Positions 1 through 11,440 of a stretch of 64,000 bases of DNA are shown here, piece after piece (position 1 is the first letter of the stretch; every line of letters starts with the position of its first letter). The stretch comes from Lineus longissimus (taxonomy: Eukaryota; Nemertea; Pilidiophora; Heteronemertea; Lineidae), in NCBI RefSeq assembly GCF_910592395.1, contig NC_088320.1:1054001-1118000 (forward strand), written 5' to 3'. Made by a program: the position numbers and the translations under genes. The notes under the pieces are model-generated. The model worked only from the letters and a program-made list of their open reading frames with translations, was not told where the DNA came from and ran no database searches.

Positions 1-1080
1 CATGTCAACGGGTCGCTCTGGAGGGCCACGCAGTTCTCGGCACCGTTGTGGTTGTCGGGTTGGTAGGGCATCCAGTTGGCGAAGTTGAAGGCGGAGCCAT
101 CACTCCAAGTGTGACCTAGAAAACAGTGGAACCTCATCACTTAAAAGACTAGTTGGGCATGAGTATGTGTTGTCGGACATGTTAACAATTCTGAAACCCA
201 GTTTGAGTTTAAAGTTGAGCTGTTTAGGTTTTGACCTGTCCTCAAATGTCGATGGGGAAAGGTTAGTCTATCCAATTTCGTGAAAAATCTAAGCTCATTT
301 CGATGGAACGCCCCTGAACCCGCTGTCGCAAATGATTAGGGAAACTTTCTTCATAACTTTAGGTGAATGACTAGAGGAACTGTCTTAACACGTTTTTGTG
401 AAGGATTTGAGAAACTCTCTTCTGGACAGAAGGCCTAAAGCCTTTTTGAAACCCACCAGCTGTGTTGGGATCCCTGGAGTTGAGGCCGATCCAGAATCCT
501 CGAGATGTCACCCAGCTGCAAAGGAAAAGCGAACATATGGCATTCAGTTGTTCAAAATTGCAAAAAATCCGTGATTTCGACCATAAAACGCTACGCTACC
601 GAAGATGTATACAGGTAAATATTGCGAAAATGATAACCGTTTTAAAATCACCAAGATTTCCCTTACCCAGGTGTGAGTCCGTCAATGATAGCATTGGTAT
701 CATTGCTGTGAATACTGATGAGGTCGCCACCGAATGTCTGGCAGTGGGCTCGAGCGTCTTCCCAGGTCTTTCGGTATTTTATGTTGCTTTTTATAAACGC
801 CTGCAAAATGAAGAGTGTATACATGTGGCTGCCATGGTCAAGATCGTCAAATCAAGATAGATCATACTTAAGAGCTAAGGTATTCCATTTGACACTACTG
901 TGTGACCATGACAAGGATATATTTACAGCTTCCTGTGCGCTACTGAAATACATCTTCCAGTCTGCGTAAGGTACCCAATTCATTGGGGGCAGGTCAACTG
1001 GGCAAGGAGGTAGTCTACTTACCCTGTAACACATATTCCAGTCTGCGTCGAGTACCCATTTATCTGGGCAGGTCAGTTGG
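1..1080 (-). other. CTLD8 (exons 24-27, partial), QPD motif
   Basis: Starts [17 protein letters not shown], continues [19 protein letters not shown] and [10 protein letters not shown], then TWSDGS and [16 protein letters not shown]. The sugar loop carries QPD, the galactose-type triplet, unlike the EPN of CTLD1, 4, 5 and 6. The WND strand and any further domains lie beyond the left edge. Confidence 0.8.
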
Positions 1081-4000
1081 CCGGGGGAGGTGGTAGGTTT
1101 CATGTCATTCTCGCAGATGTATTTCTTTGCCGGGGTACAGTCATTATCAGACCAGAGGCCAAGGCTCACACCGGTGCCGACGGTCACACATTTGTTTCTC
1201 TCATTTCCTGCAAGCAGACGACAATATCACTGCACCAACAGAGGAGATTGCCCGATCAGATTTCTTAATGTAATAGGAGGGTATAGTTGTTGTCGTCGGT
1301 GCATCGAGAGGTATAAGACAAACAGGCCTGACTGAATGTTTACTCACCTGAGTGGAGGCTGTTCCAGTTTGAGAACGTGTCCTGTGCCCCCGAGGTCCAT
1401 GAATAGACACCAGAGTTGTCCCCTTGGTTCGAAAGACCAATCCAATAATCTTCGCTACGGAGAGCCAGCTGGCTCGAGAGGTACGCCTGTTCAGACCTGT
1501 AATGCAACAAGTACCTCAGATACATTCAGAAACGTTGATGGAATCGACCAGTTTACCCCAAATAACTCCTTCTGATTGGCTGATTTTTAGTGATGCAGAA
1601 TATAGCACTTCTGATTGGACACTGATAGCGGATGTGAGTCACACCAAACCTCAGAGAGTCTTAGCTTGTGATTGGCTGATTTCTATGACTCCTGCACTTC
1701 TTCCAGCTGAACTTACGCGTCTGACACAGCAACAAGATGGCCGCTATTGGAGAGACAATCAGCCTCGGCGTTGGCAAACGTTTTCTTGGCCTCAACGAAT
1801 TTGTAGCAACTTTGACCGTAACCTAGATCGTAGAACTGCAACGAAACAAGTGAATACAGGACTTACAAAGTTACGAGGCGAAATAAACTACATGCCAATG
1901 CTCTCCTCTGAGACAGTGAGATTAGACTCAGAGAAAGCTGAGAGAAAGAGAAGAGAGAAAAGAAGAACATTCACAGGGCGCTCGTAAAGAGAGTCACATC
2001 AGTCGGCTTCACCGGAGGAAGGTGTGCTTACGTAAGTCCAGGCTTGACGAAAGAGCCGCAGCATTCGGGCTTAAAAATGCCACGCGGTTGAAGAAAAGAG
2101 CCAATAGATGAGCCAGCTCAGAGTTGGGCTAGAAGGGAGTTGGGCCGAGAACTCTCAGAGCAGAGAGAAAGAGCTACAGCATTCGACCCAGAAAGAAAGC
2201 TTTAGGCTTAGAGGAAGGGACCAGCGTTGGTTTCGGCCCAGAGAAAGGGGCATGGCCTTTAACTTAGGGGAAAGAGGCTCCGACAAAGAGTAGGATAGAT
2301 CATACAGCAGAGAAGAAGGCAAAAGAATGTCGCTCAGAGAAAGTGACAGGTGCCAAGAGCCATTTGTGAAGCGAACAGTATCCTCTTTGCCATGCACAAG
2401 CTTCCATGCACTGTTGTGCCCTTCAAGACAGCTTACCGTCGAGCAACCAGGTACGGTCGGCACGCCCGTGGTTGGTGCCTGAGCACTCATTTTCATTTTG
2501 CAGACCAAACCGTCCACACCATAGCTATTGGTGATCGTACCGCATGGTATATCATTCCATACACCACCCTGAAGAATACAAATTGTTACAGTTAGTCGCC
2601 ATTTATGGGGTAACGTACCGTGCTACAACCTGGGAAGGTGGGCGCGCCTGTTGTGGGTGCTACAGGGCCTTGTTTTGACTTGCACACGTAGCCATCTACT
2701 CCCCAAATCTCGTTGGTTGAACCACAGGGCACATCGTTCCAGTAGCCGCCCTGAAAGTCAGAGTGGAGTAGAAGATGAAAATAAAGGTGTTGAAATACAA
2801 TAGGAAGTTTAAAGCCTGTGTTTTAAAGATGTTTCCAGACTGCATGTTGGCGTTGACTTTACTGGTGGAATCGACAGGTTCTCTATGATGTTTTCTGTTT
2901 CATCAGGGTTCGTGACTTCTTAAACAAACTCCCTCGAACGCGGCTCTGGCCTGCTAATTTCAAAGCCAACCAAACTCTTCCTATAACCTCCTTTAGTCTT
3001 CTGCAGTCCTTTCAAACAACGGCCAACGGAAGTTTTCTGCAAATCAAGAACCTCATTAAGAACATACATGTACATGTACGTCGGAATAAGTTTAGCGCGA
3101 AAATGGCAATGTCAAATGTCGATCATTTTGCCGTCAGACGCCCCACAATACCAGCAGCGATTGGTCACTTACAATGTTCGGGTTGAGTTCCACACAGTCC
3201 TCTCCGTCTCCTGGGCTGGCATCATTCGGCTCACCAGGGTTCCAGTTTGTGTACGCCACTGGTGACCCGTCCGTCCATTTGAATATGCCTTCCTTCTCGA
3301 TATCATTGAGGCCGATTAGCCATTGGTCGCCACCAAGGTCTGCAAACAGAAATCAACCAATCACGTTGTCGCGTGAAGCAGGATACCCAATCACAACGAT
3401 GCATGAGAACGATGCATGAGAAATGCAGTGGTGAGCGAATCAGATCAATGTTAGTGTCAACGAATTAGAATGCGGCATGGTTAGTTAGTCTTGTCGGAGC
3501 ACCAAGAAGAGTTGCGAACTCTTCGTTGGTGTGGCTACTCACTTTTGGTTTGAATCCTTATGTAGTTGTCTTCTGCTCGATCCCCGATAGAGGCAAGGTC
3601 TCCGCCGTACGTCCTGCAGGCAGTCAACCCCTGGGAGCCGGACAGGCTGTCAGCCTTCACGAACTTGTAACAACTATCCCGCCAACCTTTCCAGCCGGAT
3701 GGGCATCCCATCACTGTGCCTAATTGAGAGGAAAAGGTAGGAAATGATGACATTGCACTTCCAATGTTGTGGTCACTTCGACTCTTGACTATCGGTATGC
3801 TCCTTTTGAACTCAGAGAGGAAGGCTTGTGTTACTTTTCATATGTACGTTGTCATCTTCAGGAAGGCCTTTCACAGGCCACGGAAGCCTTTTGATTACAG
3901 TGGTCTCAAAGTTAGGGATCGTCCAGTCCTATTGGATTGAGCATTCGTTGGCAAGTTCAGCACGAGCTTTCTGACGGAGCAGTGTGTTTCCCGATTGACA

Positions 4001-7000
4001 GAACTGTAGGTAACTACACATAATTTTCTTGAAATATCTCAGCCAAAGTCCAAGAGACTTGAGCGAACTTGTCAACTTACCTGCAGGTAGAGTCGGTGTT
4101 GGAGCAGGTATAGTTGTCGGGATATCGCCAGTCTTCTTGCAGATGTAGCCAAACCTCCTATCACAATACTCATCATCCCAGCGACCATGGGTTGTCAGGA
4201 CAACCCCGCAGTCCTGGCCCGTGGACTGGTCATTCGGTTCGCCTAGTCGCAAAGGGAAGCAATAATGGTAGGTGTAGTAAATGGTTAGAATAGGAACTCT
4301 TCTTCATCATCTTTCACTGTTGTAAGGATTGCCAGCTCAAGATGATTTACCTGCAATGCTTTTAACCGTCTAAACAATGCCTGTCTCAACCGCTGGTAAC
4401 TGCATCTTGATCCTCAGGCTTTGGATCCACTACGCCGACCCAGACTCCGTTACAACAATGATGTATGAGGGGAGGTTACAGATGGAGAACCTCTTGTGGT
4501 TTGAATGAGAATGTTGTAATTGTGACAATTACTGGCCTCTACACGACATCCTGTGGAGCAGCTATATAACAGAGCTACTCACACAGTGCAACCTCTGAGC
4601 TCGGCAAGATTTTGTGCTGACCAAGAACGAGATGTGAACCTAAGACCACTGGCGTGCGAGTGGGACACCTTTAGGGTCATCAGACCAGATGACTACTCAC
4701 CCCCATTCCAGTTGAAGTAGGCGGCTCCGGACTGATCACTCCACACCCAGCGATTCTCCCTCCCGATATCATTGAAACCCATCCAGAGGATCAAGTCGTT
4801 CATGGAATTCACACGGCCTGGGAACAGAAGTGTGTGATTAAGGTGACGCAGGAAAAGTGGACAAAGAGGGTTAACAACGGTATAAACAAGGTCCTAAGCA
4901 TTACTAACTGCAAAGTGGACTCACCAGTAATGCAATTACACTGCTATTGCAGCGAGGAGATAAACACTGGCCAGCTGGCATGTTCTGGCTAGATTCCAGT
5001 TAAGCCAAGGACACAAGACAGTAGCAGTCGTGAGGCAAGGGTTGACTTACCAGTGATGTAGTACTGCTCATGCAGAGACGTGATACTGAGGAGGTCTCCT
5101 CCAGCCACTTGGCATGTCTGTCTGGCTAGGCTCCAGGTGGTCGCCTGAGACACAAACCGGTAGCAGTAGTCAGACATCGTGTCATCTTCCCAACCGTAGC
5201 CGCATTTTGCTGTCCACTGGGCCGACTGTGTCGTTGGAGCGTCCGTCACACCTACAATCTCTGCAGCGATACAAAAAGGTACTTCTTGCAGACTACCTTC
5301 AGACGAATGTGTAACCTATTATGGACTGAATTCCTTGAATCAGTTGAAATGTAGTTAGTCGCCCAAGCTAGAAACAGATACGCACTCCAGAGAAGAGGGG
5401 GAGGAGAAGGAGACGCAGTGGATGTGGTAAAACTAGTGGCAGAAACTTAAGAAGTAACGCGGAAAAGTTGTAGCAGAAGATGTGGCGGGGGAGAAGTGGT
5501 GGCGGGAGAAGTTGTGGCGGGAGAAATGGTGGCGGAAGAAGTGGTTGCGGAAGAAGTGGTTGCGGAAGAAGTGGTTGCGGGAGAAGTGGTTGCGGGAGAA
5601 GTGGTTGCGGAAGAAGTGGTTGCGGAAGAAGTGGTTGCGGGAGAAGTGGTTGCGGAAGAAGTGGTTGCGGAAGAAGTGGTTGCGGGAGAAGTGGTTGCGG
5701 AAGAAGTGGTTGCGGGAGAAGTGGTTGCGGAAGAAGTGGTTGCGGGAGAAGTGGTTGCGGGAGAAGTGGTTGCGGAAGAAGTGGTTGCGGAAGAAGTGGT
5801 TGCAGAAGAAGTGGTTGCAGGAGAAGTGGTTGCGGGAGAAGTGGTTGCGGAAGAAGTGGTTGTGGGAGAAGTGGTTGCGGGAGAAGTGGTTGCAGGAGAA
5901 TAGCCGGTGGAAGAAGTGGAAAGAGGATAAGAAGAAGAAGAAGTAGCAGAAGAAGGACTATTTAAACAGATCAGAAGGTACTTACGTGCAGGTTTCTTAC
6001 AGACAAAGGCCTTGTTGAGGGTGCAATCGTTGTCATTCCAGAGGCCTGTGTAGGGCAGGTTGGGAGTACCGGTGATCTCTGTACAGTGCTCGCTTCCCGC
6101 GTTATTGGGTTCACCATCGTTCCATTTCGTGAAGGGAGGCTATGATAATCAAAACGAAACAGAATATACTGGAACTTCAGTCGAGCAGAGGAACGATTGA
6201 AGGATGGTACGTTAAATTCCCAGGGCAATTGAAGGCACTAGCAGACTTAAAGTTTCACCAAGCTGGTACGCACACGCCAAGAACCTTGGGAACAACTTCG
6301 CGGTCACTTACTATTTGATTGACTGCCCTTTGGGCCGCCTCCTGGTCTCATCCGTTTTAATAAAATCATGCTTACCGCAGTATTTTCATCTAACCACACG
6401 AACTGTCCCTCCAACGCAAAGTCGTTCAGTCCAATCCAACAGTCGGACTGGATTTTACCTGGAAATGATTCAAACATAAATTGGGATCTTTCGTAGGTTT
6501 GAAGGTGCTAGAGAAATGTTCTTTTTCACCTTCGGAATCAAGCTGATTTATGGGTCTGAGTTATACTTAATTCGGAGAACAGCTTGTCTTACATAAAGGA
6601 GATACCGAAACACCCTCGGACCTGAAGCAGGTTTTGGTGGTGCTGACTGGACAAATCTAAAGGTTGATCTTACCAATGAGGAAGCTGTTTTCTTGTCTAC
6701 TCCTGATGTCCACCAAGTCGGCGCCGGAGTCTCGGCAAGACTGCCTGGCATTCAGCCAAGGGATAGCAGTGGTGTTCATGTAGTAGCAGTTGCTCTTCCA
6801 TCTCCGCCAACCTGCGTTGTACTCACATCGGTACTGCGCTACGGAAAACAATCAACCCAGGCTTATCAAGAGGGGCATAGCGGCGTGAAATGTATGAAAC
6901 AGTGAATCTCGGAGTAGGCTATGAGAGAATGGTCGCTTGTCTTGCCAAATATCATTAAATCAAAATAGTAAACAAAAAGGTTGTGATGTTCGCCTCGAGA

Positions 7001-10000
7001 TGAAAGGGAGATCGTGATCATTTGCAAAACTTACGAGCAGGAGTGGTGATGAACATGGGCGTCTGTGCACTGTTGATCTGGCAGACGTAAGGCGTTGGGA
7101 TGTAAACATCAGATGTGACGCTCCACCTTCCTTCAATGGCGCCAGTATAAAGGACGCCACCTTGGATATTTTTGTCGTCCATGAATGGCTGGTTGGTGTC
7201 CCAGTTGGTGTATCCGGTGGAGAGGTCTTCGCCTGTTGTCCACATGAAGGCGCTGCTTGGCTGTTGTTCTGCAAAGGCAAGCATAATGTCAGTAAGACAT
7301 GAGATTTTCCCCGCATAAGATATCGTTTGGTAGTATAGGATGGGCGGATGGAGTATCGTTTCGCTGGTTATCCCATCACCAATTCATTCCCATTGGCTAA
7401 TATGAAAACCTGAGCAATTGTGAGGTGCTGACCTAAAGACTCAACGCAAAATGTGTATGTTGATGACTACGTAGTTCAGAGAGTCTCGAATTCCAATAAG
7501 CAACATGGCCTCAGCGCAAAAACATTTCACTTCTCGGTGGTTTAACCTGCACGACCTTTGGATGACAACCTTCCTATTGGGTACTCACGTGTGATCCCAA
7601 ACCACATCCTTGAGAACCCAGTCGTACGCAGGTTGTACAGGATGGTGTCGTTGACGAAGACCTGCTCCGCCTCACTGAAATAGAAATGACAGCAATATAG
7701 ATATACATGAAGGCAATACGCCTAGCTGTCTTGGACAATACCTTTGGGTAGGTACAGCTGCCAGGGCGCCCTAACCTTGCAGCTGTGCGGAAGTGTTATC
7801 CAGCTATTTGGGGACCAGTATCCGGCAGACGACTCCATATTTCATCAGAACAGAAATGTGCATCTGGGAACGCAAAAGATACCTTTTAATGGTAAGAAGA
7901 TGAGCCCCAACGCTAGTACAGTCACTGTTGGCATCCTCGAAAGTCATGGGCGTCTTGGCGTTGATCTGGTAACACTGGTCCATGAAGCCTACCCATCCTG
8001 GACTGCACATTCCTGAAAAGCAAGAAGATGCCCCAGATGTTAACTCTTGTAAGAGTCAAGAAAGTGAGTTTTAATTAATAGCCACTCAAACTCAACCTCC
8101 CCTGGAACTACTTGCATTATCATATTGATGGTGCAGCTGACCTCATAACTGGCTTACATGTAGAAGGAGGTCGTTGGGAACTCTTTCAGCCATTTTGTTT
8201 TTAAAAATAACAATGGCAACGCTCACCCTGTGCTTTCTCACACATGACCGCTTTCATGCTGGTTCCATCACATATTGTCGTCTGCCAGGATTTGGCGGGA
8301 TTGCTGCCCCAGTAAATGGTGAAGGCACAGGTGTTGTTCTCCTGGCCTCTGAAAAATGATGCAACGATAAGTATTAATTAGGAGGGGAGGGGGATGGTAT
8401 GTTGTATTTAGGGCCACTGGGTGCATTTGACCCTTGCTTTACATATGACTTGCGTCATTATGGACAGAATGAATAACTAGAAGCAAGTGACCTTTTAATC
8501 AGTGATCGGAGTCACTCGAGGAACACATGAGAGATCGCGGAGAGAAATCTAAGTACACGTAGTTTCGGATGATAAAGATAAGGTCACGCACTTCTGGTCT
8601 TGTTATTCGGATAGAACAGGAACCCTTGCCCATCATTTGACTGAACATCACTAAATGTCTCTGCTACTTCATGCTGCTGCCCAGGTTTGATTCCCAAGTA
8701 CATGTAGTAGGTTTATACTTACGCGACTTTGTACGGGTACCTGCTGTTGTACCAGAAGGTCTGGCCTACATCCTCTCCGTTGTCCCACTGGAGGAATTCA
8801 AAGCCCAAAGCATTGTTCTGAAATATGTGAGAGAGGAATATAGCGTTATAAAGCCAATGCCAAGTCCTTCTCCATAAATGTCCTCAGCCGTTAGATCTTC
8901 TCAGCAACTGTGACCGATACATTCAGCAGGCGGAGGAGACTGTAGATCTATTTCGTCGACCTACAAACCATTTCTCTCATATGAATTGGTCCACTTCAGG
9001 AGCTGCCTACAGTACCAAACTGCGCATCATCAAACTTACCGCGGGAGTCGACTGCAGACCAATCCAGACACCGTGTCCAATACGCTTGGCTAGAAAAAGG
9101 ATTCTCTGAGCGTCAGTCACATTCTGCACTGTGGTCAAGAAGCCATTTTCATTTCGACATATCGTTCTGAAAGTAGATTCAAAAGAAATGGACACCAGCA
9201 TTTGCATGGGAGACAGAAGAAAAACTGTTGATGAGATTACTTGCTGCCAGTCCTAAGCAAGGTCACCGCACGTCGATCAGTGACAGACCTTGTAATCGAC
9301 TTGTCGCGTCATCATCTCAAGTGTTGCTTCTTAACCCGTTTGTCAAGCTGACGGACGAACCAAATGAATGAATAGAGAGCTTACTGCGCGTCATAATAAG
9401 TCTCTGAATTGGTGAAACTCTTGTAGCATTTTCCATTGAAGCTCTCCCATCCGTTTACGTGGTCGCAATAGAAGGGTTGATCTGTAAAAGAATGGTTAAC
9501 TTAATGAAATGAAAGGTAGGCGGGTGTGTAAAACAGCATCATTACTTACCCTCCAGAGGTACACGAACAAGTTAAACGTTCTGTATATAAACCTCTCTAG
9601 CATACAAGTACACCTATGAGTTAAACGTCACTTTTTCGAACCTTTTTAGTAACCTACCCTTCTTCCTCTTGCAAATGAAGGCATTCTGACTCTGGCAGGT
9701 CCTGTCACTAAAAAGACCCGCTCTGCCGATGACGGCACAGAATTCATTGCCATTCTGGTTGTTTGGCTCTCCGTTCAACCACGTACTGAAATATCAAAGG
9801 TAAATAAACATTGATTAGAGTTTCCCAGATAAACCAAAGACCGTGAAATTATACGCGTCCTATATGAGAGAAAAGAAACCTCCTTCTCCATGCAGGTGCC
9901 CCTCCGTTTGTTCACCTCGAACATGCTAGCCTGTGCAAATGTCTAAAACGTCCTCTCCCCGAAGAAGTGTCCGTCCCTATTGTAATGGTGACCCATTAAG

Positions 10001-11440
10001 GTATATGGTTCTATAGAGACCGTGACTGAGCATCTGCAGCATAGCCAAGACATTTACTCACATAAAATTCTCTCCAGCCGCCGAGCCGTCAGACCAGACG
10101 AATGGCCTCTGTCCTGACTGAGCGATGTCGTTCAATCCAGTCCACCAGATACCACGCTTCGTGTCGTTGCTGATCTGGTTTCGGACCCAAACCTGGAGAA
10201 AGAAGAAACTGCATGATCGTCAGCCATTGACGTATCAGCTCACCTGAGTCTTGATACGATACAGTGGGACGAGGCCGGAGTGTATTTCGGAGGGTTCAGT
10301 AGAAGGGGTCGAAATGGATGACGTACGTCCCAAAAACATTGCTCACCAGTTCGTCAGTCGATTCTATTGATACGAGATTCGCGTCTTGTTCCTTGCATAT
10401 TAAGTTGGCATCCAGCCAACTCCTCTGTACGGACTCGACCGAGTAGCAGAAGTCTGCTCCAGGGCGGTTGATCCACCCGAAGGGGCACTGGCCCAATGTC
10501 CCTGGAATAGTGATATGTGGATGTAAGGATTTTTGGCCGTTGAAGCTGATATTTGTAAGGTGTTGCAACCCTTATGAACATTGAAGTCTCTCTTGCATTA
10601 CGAAATCCCTTGGAAGGAGTTGGCTACTGTACATATGCATGTAATCACTCTTGGTCATTTTCTGGGACGGTATCAAAGGACAGGATGGCCCGTCATGACA
10701 CCACTGTCACATAACTTAGTAGGCTAATCCTTTAAATTATATATTTCATAGTTAGAGCTTCCATGTACCATTCTTGAACAAGATAAACCGTTCCAAATCC
10801 CTTAAGTTTCCTTTGCGATTTATAATGTCTTTATGACAGATTAAGAAAGTTCAATAGATGTTTCTTTTATGGAACTAACTTAGATAAGAAGACATTGATA
10901 ATCAATGCAATAATGACAATCAACGCGATTGATTGATAACAAAAGATAGGCTTGTGCGATATCTCACATGACATTGTTTTGAAAGTGATCTGCCTTCAAG
11001 AAATAACCAATCGAATACCTGACGACTCCACAAATTGTAAGCCTTTTAGTTGGGGATTTCTTGTAAAGAAAATGATTCCTTAACGTGGATGATGGCCAAG
11101 GTATATTAGCACTGGTTTCACTGACAGATCGTTTACGCGAAGGTGACACGGTAAAATTTCATAAGTTGGCTATTAAATCAAATGTGTGTTGTACTTGTAC
11201 ACGTATACAACATAACAATACATTAAGTTTTTGTACATATTCTGTTATCGCTTTCAACAAATCTGATATTGCAAGCTTGGTCTATTTATCGAGAAGGAAG
11301 TTGTTGAAGATTTTACAGTGTTTAGGTAGTGGAACTAGGTACACCTACATGTATATATAGTGAGTTTTAAGATGTCAAACTGATGTGTTACCTTGGAGGG
11401 TGACGCCTATAAGGCAGAATAACACCAACAAGCTGTTCAT
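1..11440 (-). CDS. Multi-CTLD lectin receptor, mannose-receptor-like (3' end beyond window)
   Basis: Predicted secreted or membrane lectin made of serial C-type lectin-like domains, probably an extracellular glycan or pathogen-binding protein. Exons read from the start: 11392-11440 (signal peptide [16 protein letters not shown]), 10347-10501, 10062-10192, 9658-9785, 9385-9481, 9040-9166, 8723-8817, 8227-8348, 7883-8012, 7589-7674, 7035-7268, 6674-6838, 6376-6458, 5986-6139, 5051-5260, 4701-4817, 4081-4242, 3543-3719, 3173-3339, 2619-2750, 2437-2568 (tandem alternative), 1717-1835, 1348-1496, 1023-1207, 667-800, 457-515, 1-115. Every junction has GT and AG, and phases agree across all exons, giving about 1160 aa with one of the two 132-nt exons. 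CTLDs are joined by short Thr/Pro linkers. There is no ricin-type or fibronectin-II domain before CTLD1, unlike vertebrate mannose receptors. Whether a membrane anchor follows cannot be seen. Structure is strongly supported; ligand is inferred. Confidence 0.85.
952..1075 (-). repeat. Local tandem duplication of the CTLD8-start exon end
   Basis: The stretch around 1023-1075 encoding [17 protein letters not shown] is followed in the intron by a diverged copy (about 952-1005) reading [20 protein letters not shown]. The copy keeps the Trp/Asp pattern but has lost the second Cys and has no clear donor, so it looks like a dead partial exon duplicate. Confidence 0.55.
1080..1835 (-). other. CTLD7 (exons 22-24)
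   Basis: Starts [18 protein letters not shown] directly after PGCST, then [30 protein letters not shown] and NERNKC, ending GLWSDNDC and KKYICEND. The WND position reads WSD and no EPN/QPD is present. Exon 24 (1023-1207) also carries the start of CTLD8 after the linker PTTSPGQL. Confidence 0.8.
2000..2340. other. Purine-rich intronic stretch
   Basis: Part of the intron between exons 21 and 22 of the CTLD gene. The plus strand is rich in gagaaag-type purine runs, so the transcript is pyrimidine-rich here. No exon, element end or conserved motif was recognised. Confidence 0.4.
2437..2568 (-). other. Alternative CTLD6 exon B
   Basis: Acceptor TTCTTCAG and donor GTAAGC flank a 44-codon exon reading [10 protein letters not shown], then GVDGLVCK and the linker [14 protein letters not shown]. 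Same length and phase as exon A, with clear similarity throughout. The reading frame is intact, so it looks functional, not decayed. Confidence 0.75.
2619..2750 (-). other. Alternative CTLD6 exon A
   Basis: Acceptor TTTCAG and donor GTACGT flank a 44-codon exon reading [10 protein letters not shown], then GVDGYVCK and the linker [14 protein letters not shown]. It encodes the WND loop and last two core cysteines of CTLD6. Its copy lies 50 nt downstream. Confidence 0.75.
4081..5260 (-). other. CTLD5 (exons 15-17), EPN with WDD
   Basis: Starts after the linker [13 protein letters not shown] at [34 protein letters not shown] is typical. The sugar loop reads [12 protein letters not shown] and the WND position is RWDDEYC, a conservative change, so binding remains plausible. 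It ends in the linker [15 protein letters not shown]. Confidence 0.8.
5481..5925. repeat. 15-bp minisatellite in the intron between CTLD4 and CTLD5
   Basis: About 29 head-to-tail copies of a 15-bp unit (core agaagtggttgcggg with a g/a variant). Because 15 is a multiple of 3, frames stay open on both strands. On the gene's sense (minus) strand one frame reads repeated ATTSP or ATTSS. The flanking exons splice directly in matching phase, so it is most simply intronic. Confidence 0.85.
5986..6838 (-). other. CTLD4 (exons 12-14), full EPN/WND lectin site
   Basis: Starts [18 protein letters not shown], then [35 protein letters not shown] and GLWNDNDC. Both EPN and WND are intact and all core cysteines are present, so this is the best candidate in the protein for calcium-dependent mannose-type sugar binding. 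Confidence 0.82.
7035..8012 (-). other. CTLD3 (exons 9-11), degenerate
   Basis: It starts [13 protein letters not shown], with [12 protein letters not shown] as the first core-Cys helix, MWFGIT and TNWDTNQPF in the middle, and ends TPYVCQINS. The C2 and C3 cysteines that close the long loop are absent ([11 protein letters not shown] and RWSVTSDV stand in their places). The outer disulfide remains. It ends in a Thr/Pro linker. Confidence 0.75.
8227..9481 (-). other. CTLD2 (exons 5-8), no EPN/WND
   Basis: Four exons begin at [13 protein letters not shown], continue through GVWIGLQS and QWDNGED, and end at [16 protein letters not shown]. Core cysteines are kept, but neither EPN/QPD nor WND is present, so calcium-dependent sugar binding is unlikely. 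Probably a structural or protein-binding domain. Confidence 0.75.
9658..10501 (-). other. CTLD1 (exons 2-4), EPN motif
   Basis: Three exons encode a long-form CTLD with the extra N-terminal Cys pair (GQCPFGW and FCYSV) and the four core cysteines. The WWTGLND and VWSDGS motifs are typical. The carbohydrate loop reads [12 protein letters not shown], so it has the EPN (mannose-type) triplet, but the WND position reads FSD. Calcium and sugar binding are therefore possible but uncertain. Confidence 0.8.
11392..11440 (-). other. Signal-peptide exon of the multi-CTLD gene
   Basis: The ATG at 11440 opens a 16-residue hydrophobic leader, and the exon ends in phase 1 at a GTAAC donor. The next exon, with a TTCCAG acceptor at 10502-10507, restores the frame into the first Cys of CTLD1. 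This defines the 5' end of the coding sequence. No clear TATA element was recognised upstream. Confidence 0.75.

Larger units (their letters stand above)
2437..3719 (-). other. CTLD6 (exons 18-19 plus one of two alternative 3' exons)
   Basis: Exon 18 ([16 protein letters not shown]) and exon 19 ([27 protein letters not shown]) carry the EPN loop. The C-terminal third with the WND motif is present twice: 2619-2750 ([10 protein letters not shown]) and 2437-2568 ([10 protein letters not shown]). Each is 132 nt, in phase 0 at both ends, and ends PGCST. Including both would put two WND-containing thirds in a row, so use of one at a time is more likely. Confidence 0.78.

Noticed and set aside
5480-5965. 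Plus-strand Gly/Arg-Cys or Val-Ala-Glu repeat proteins
   Set aside because: All plus frames are open only because the unit is 15 bp. The region is an intron of a minus-strand gene.
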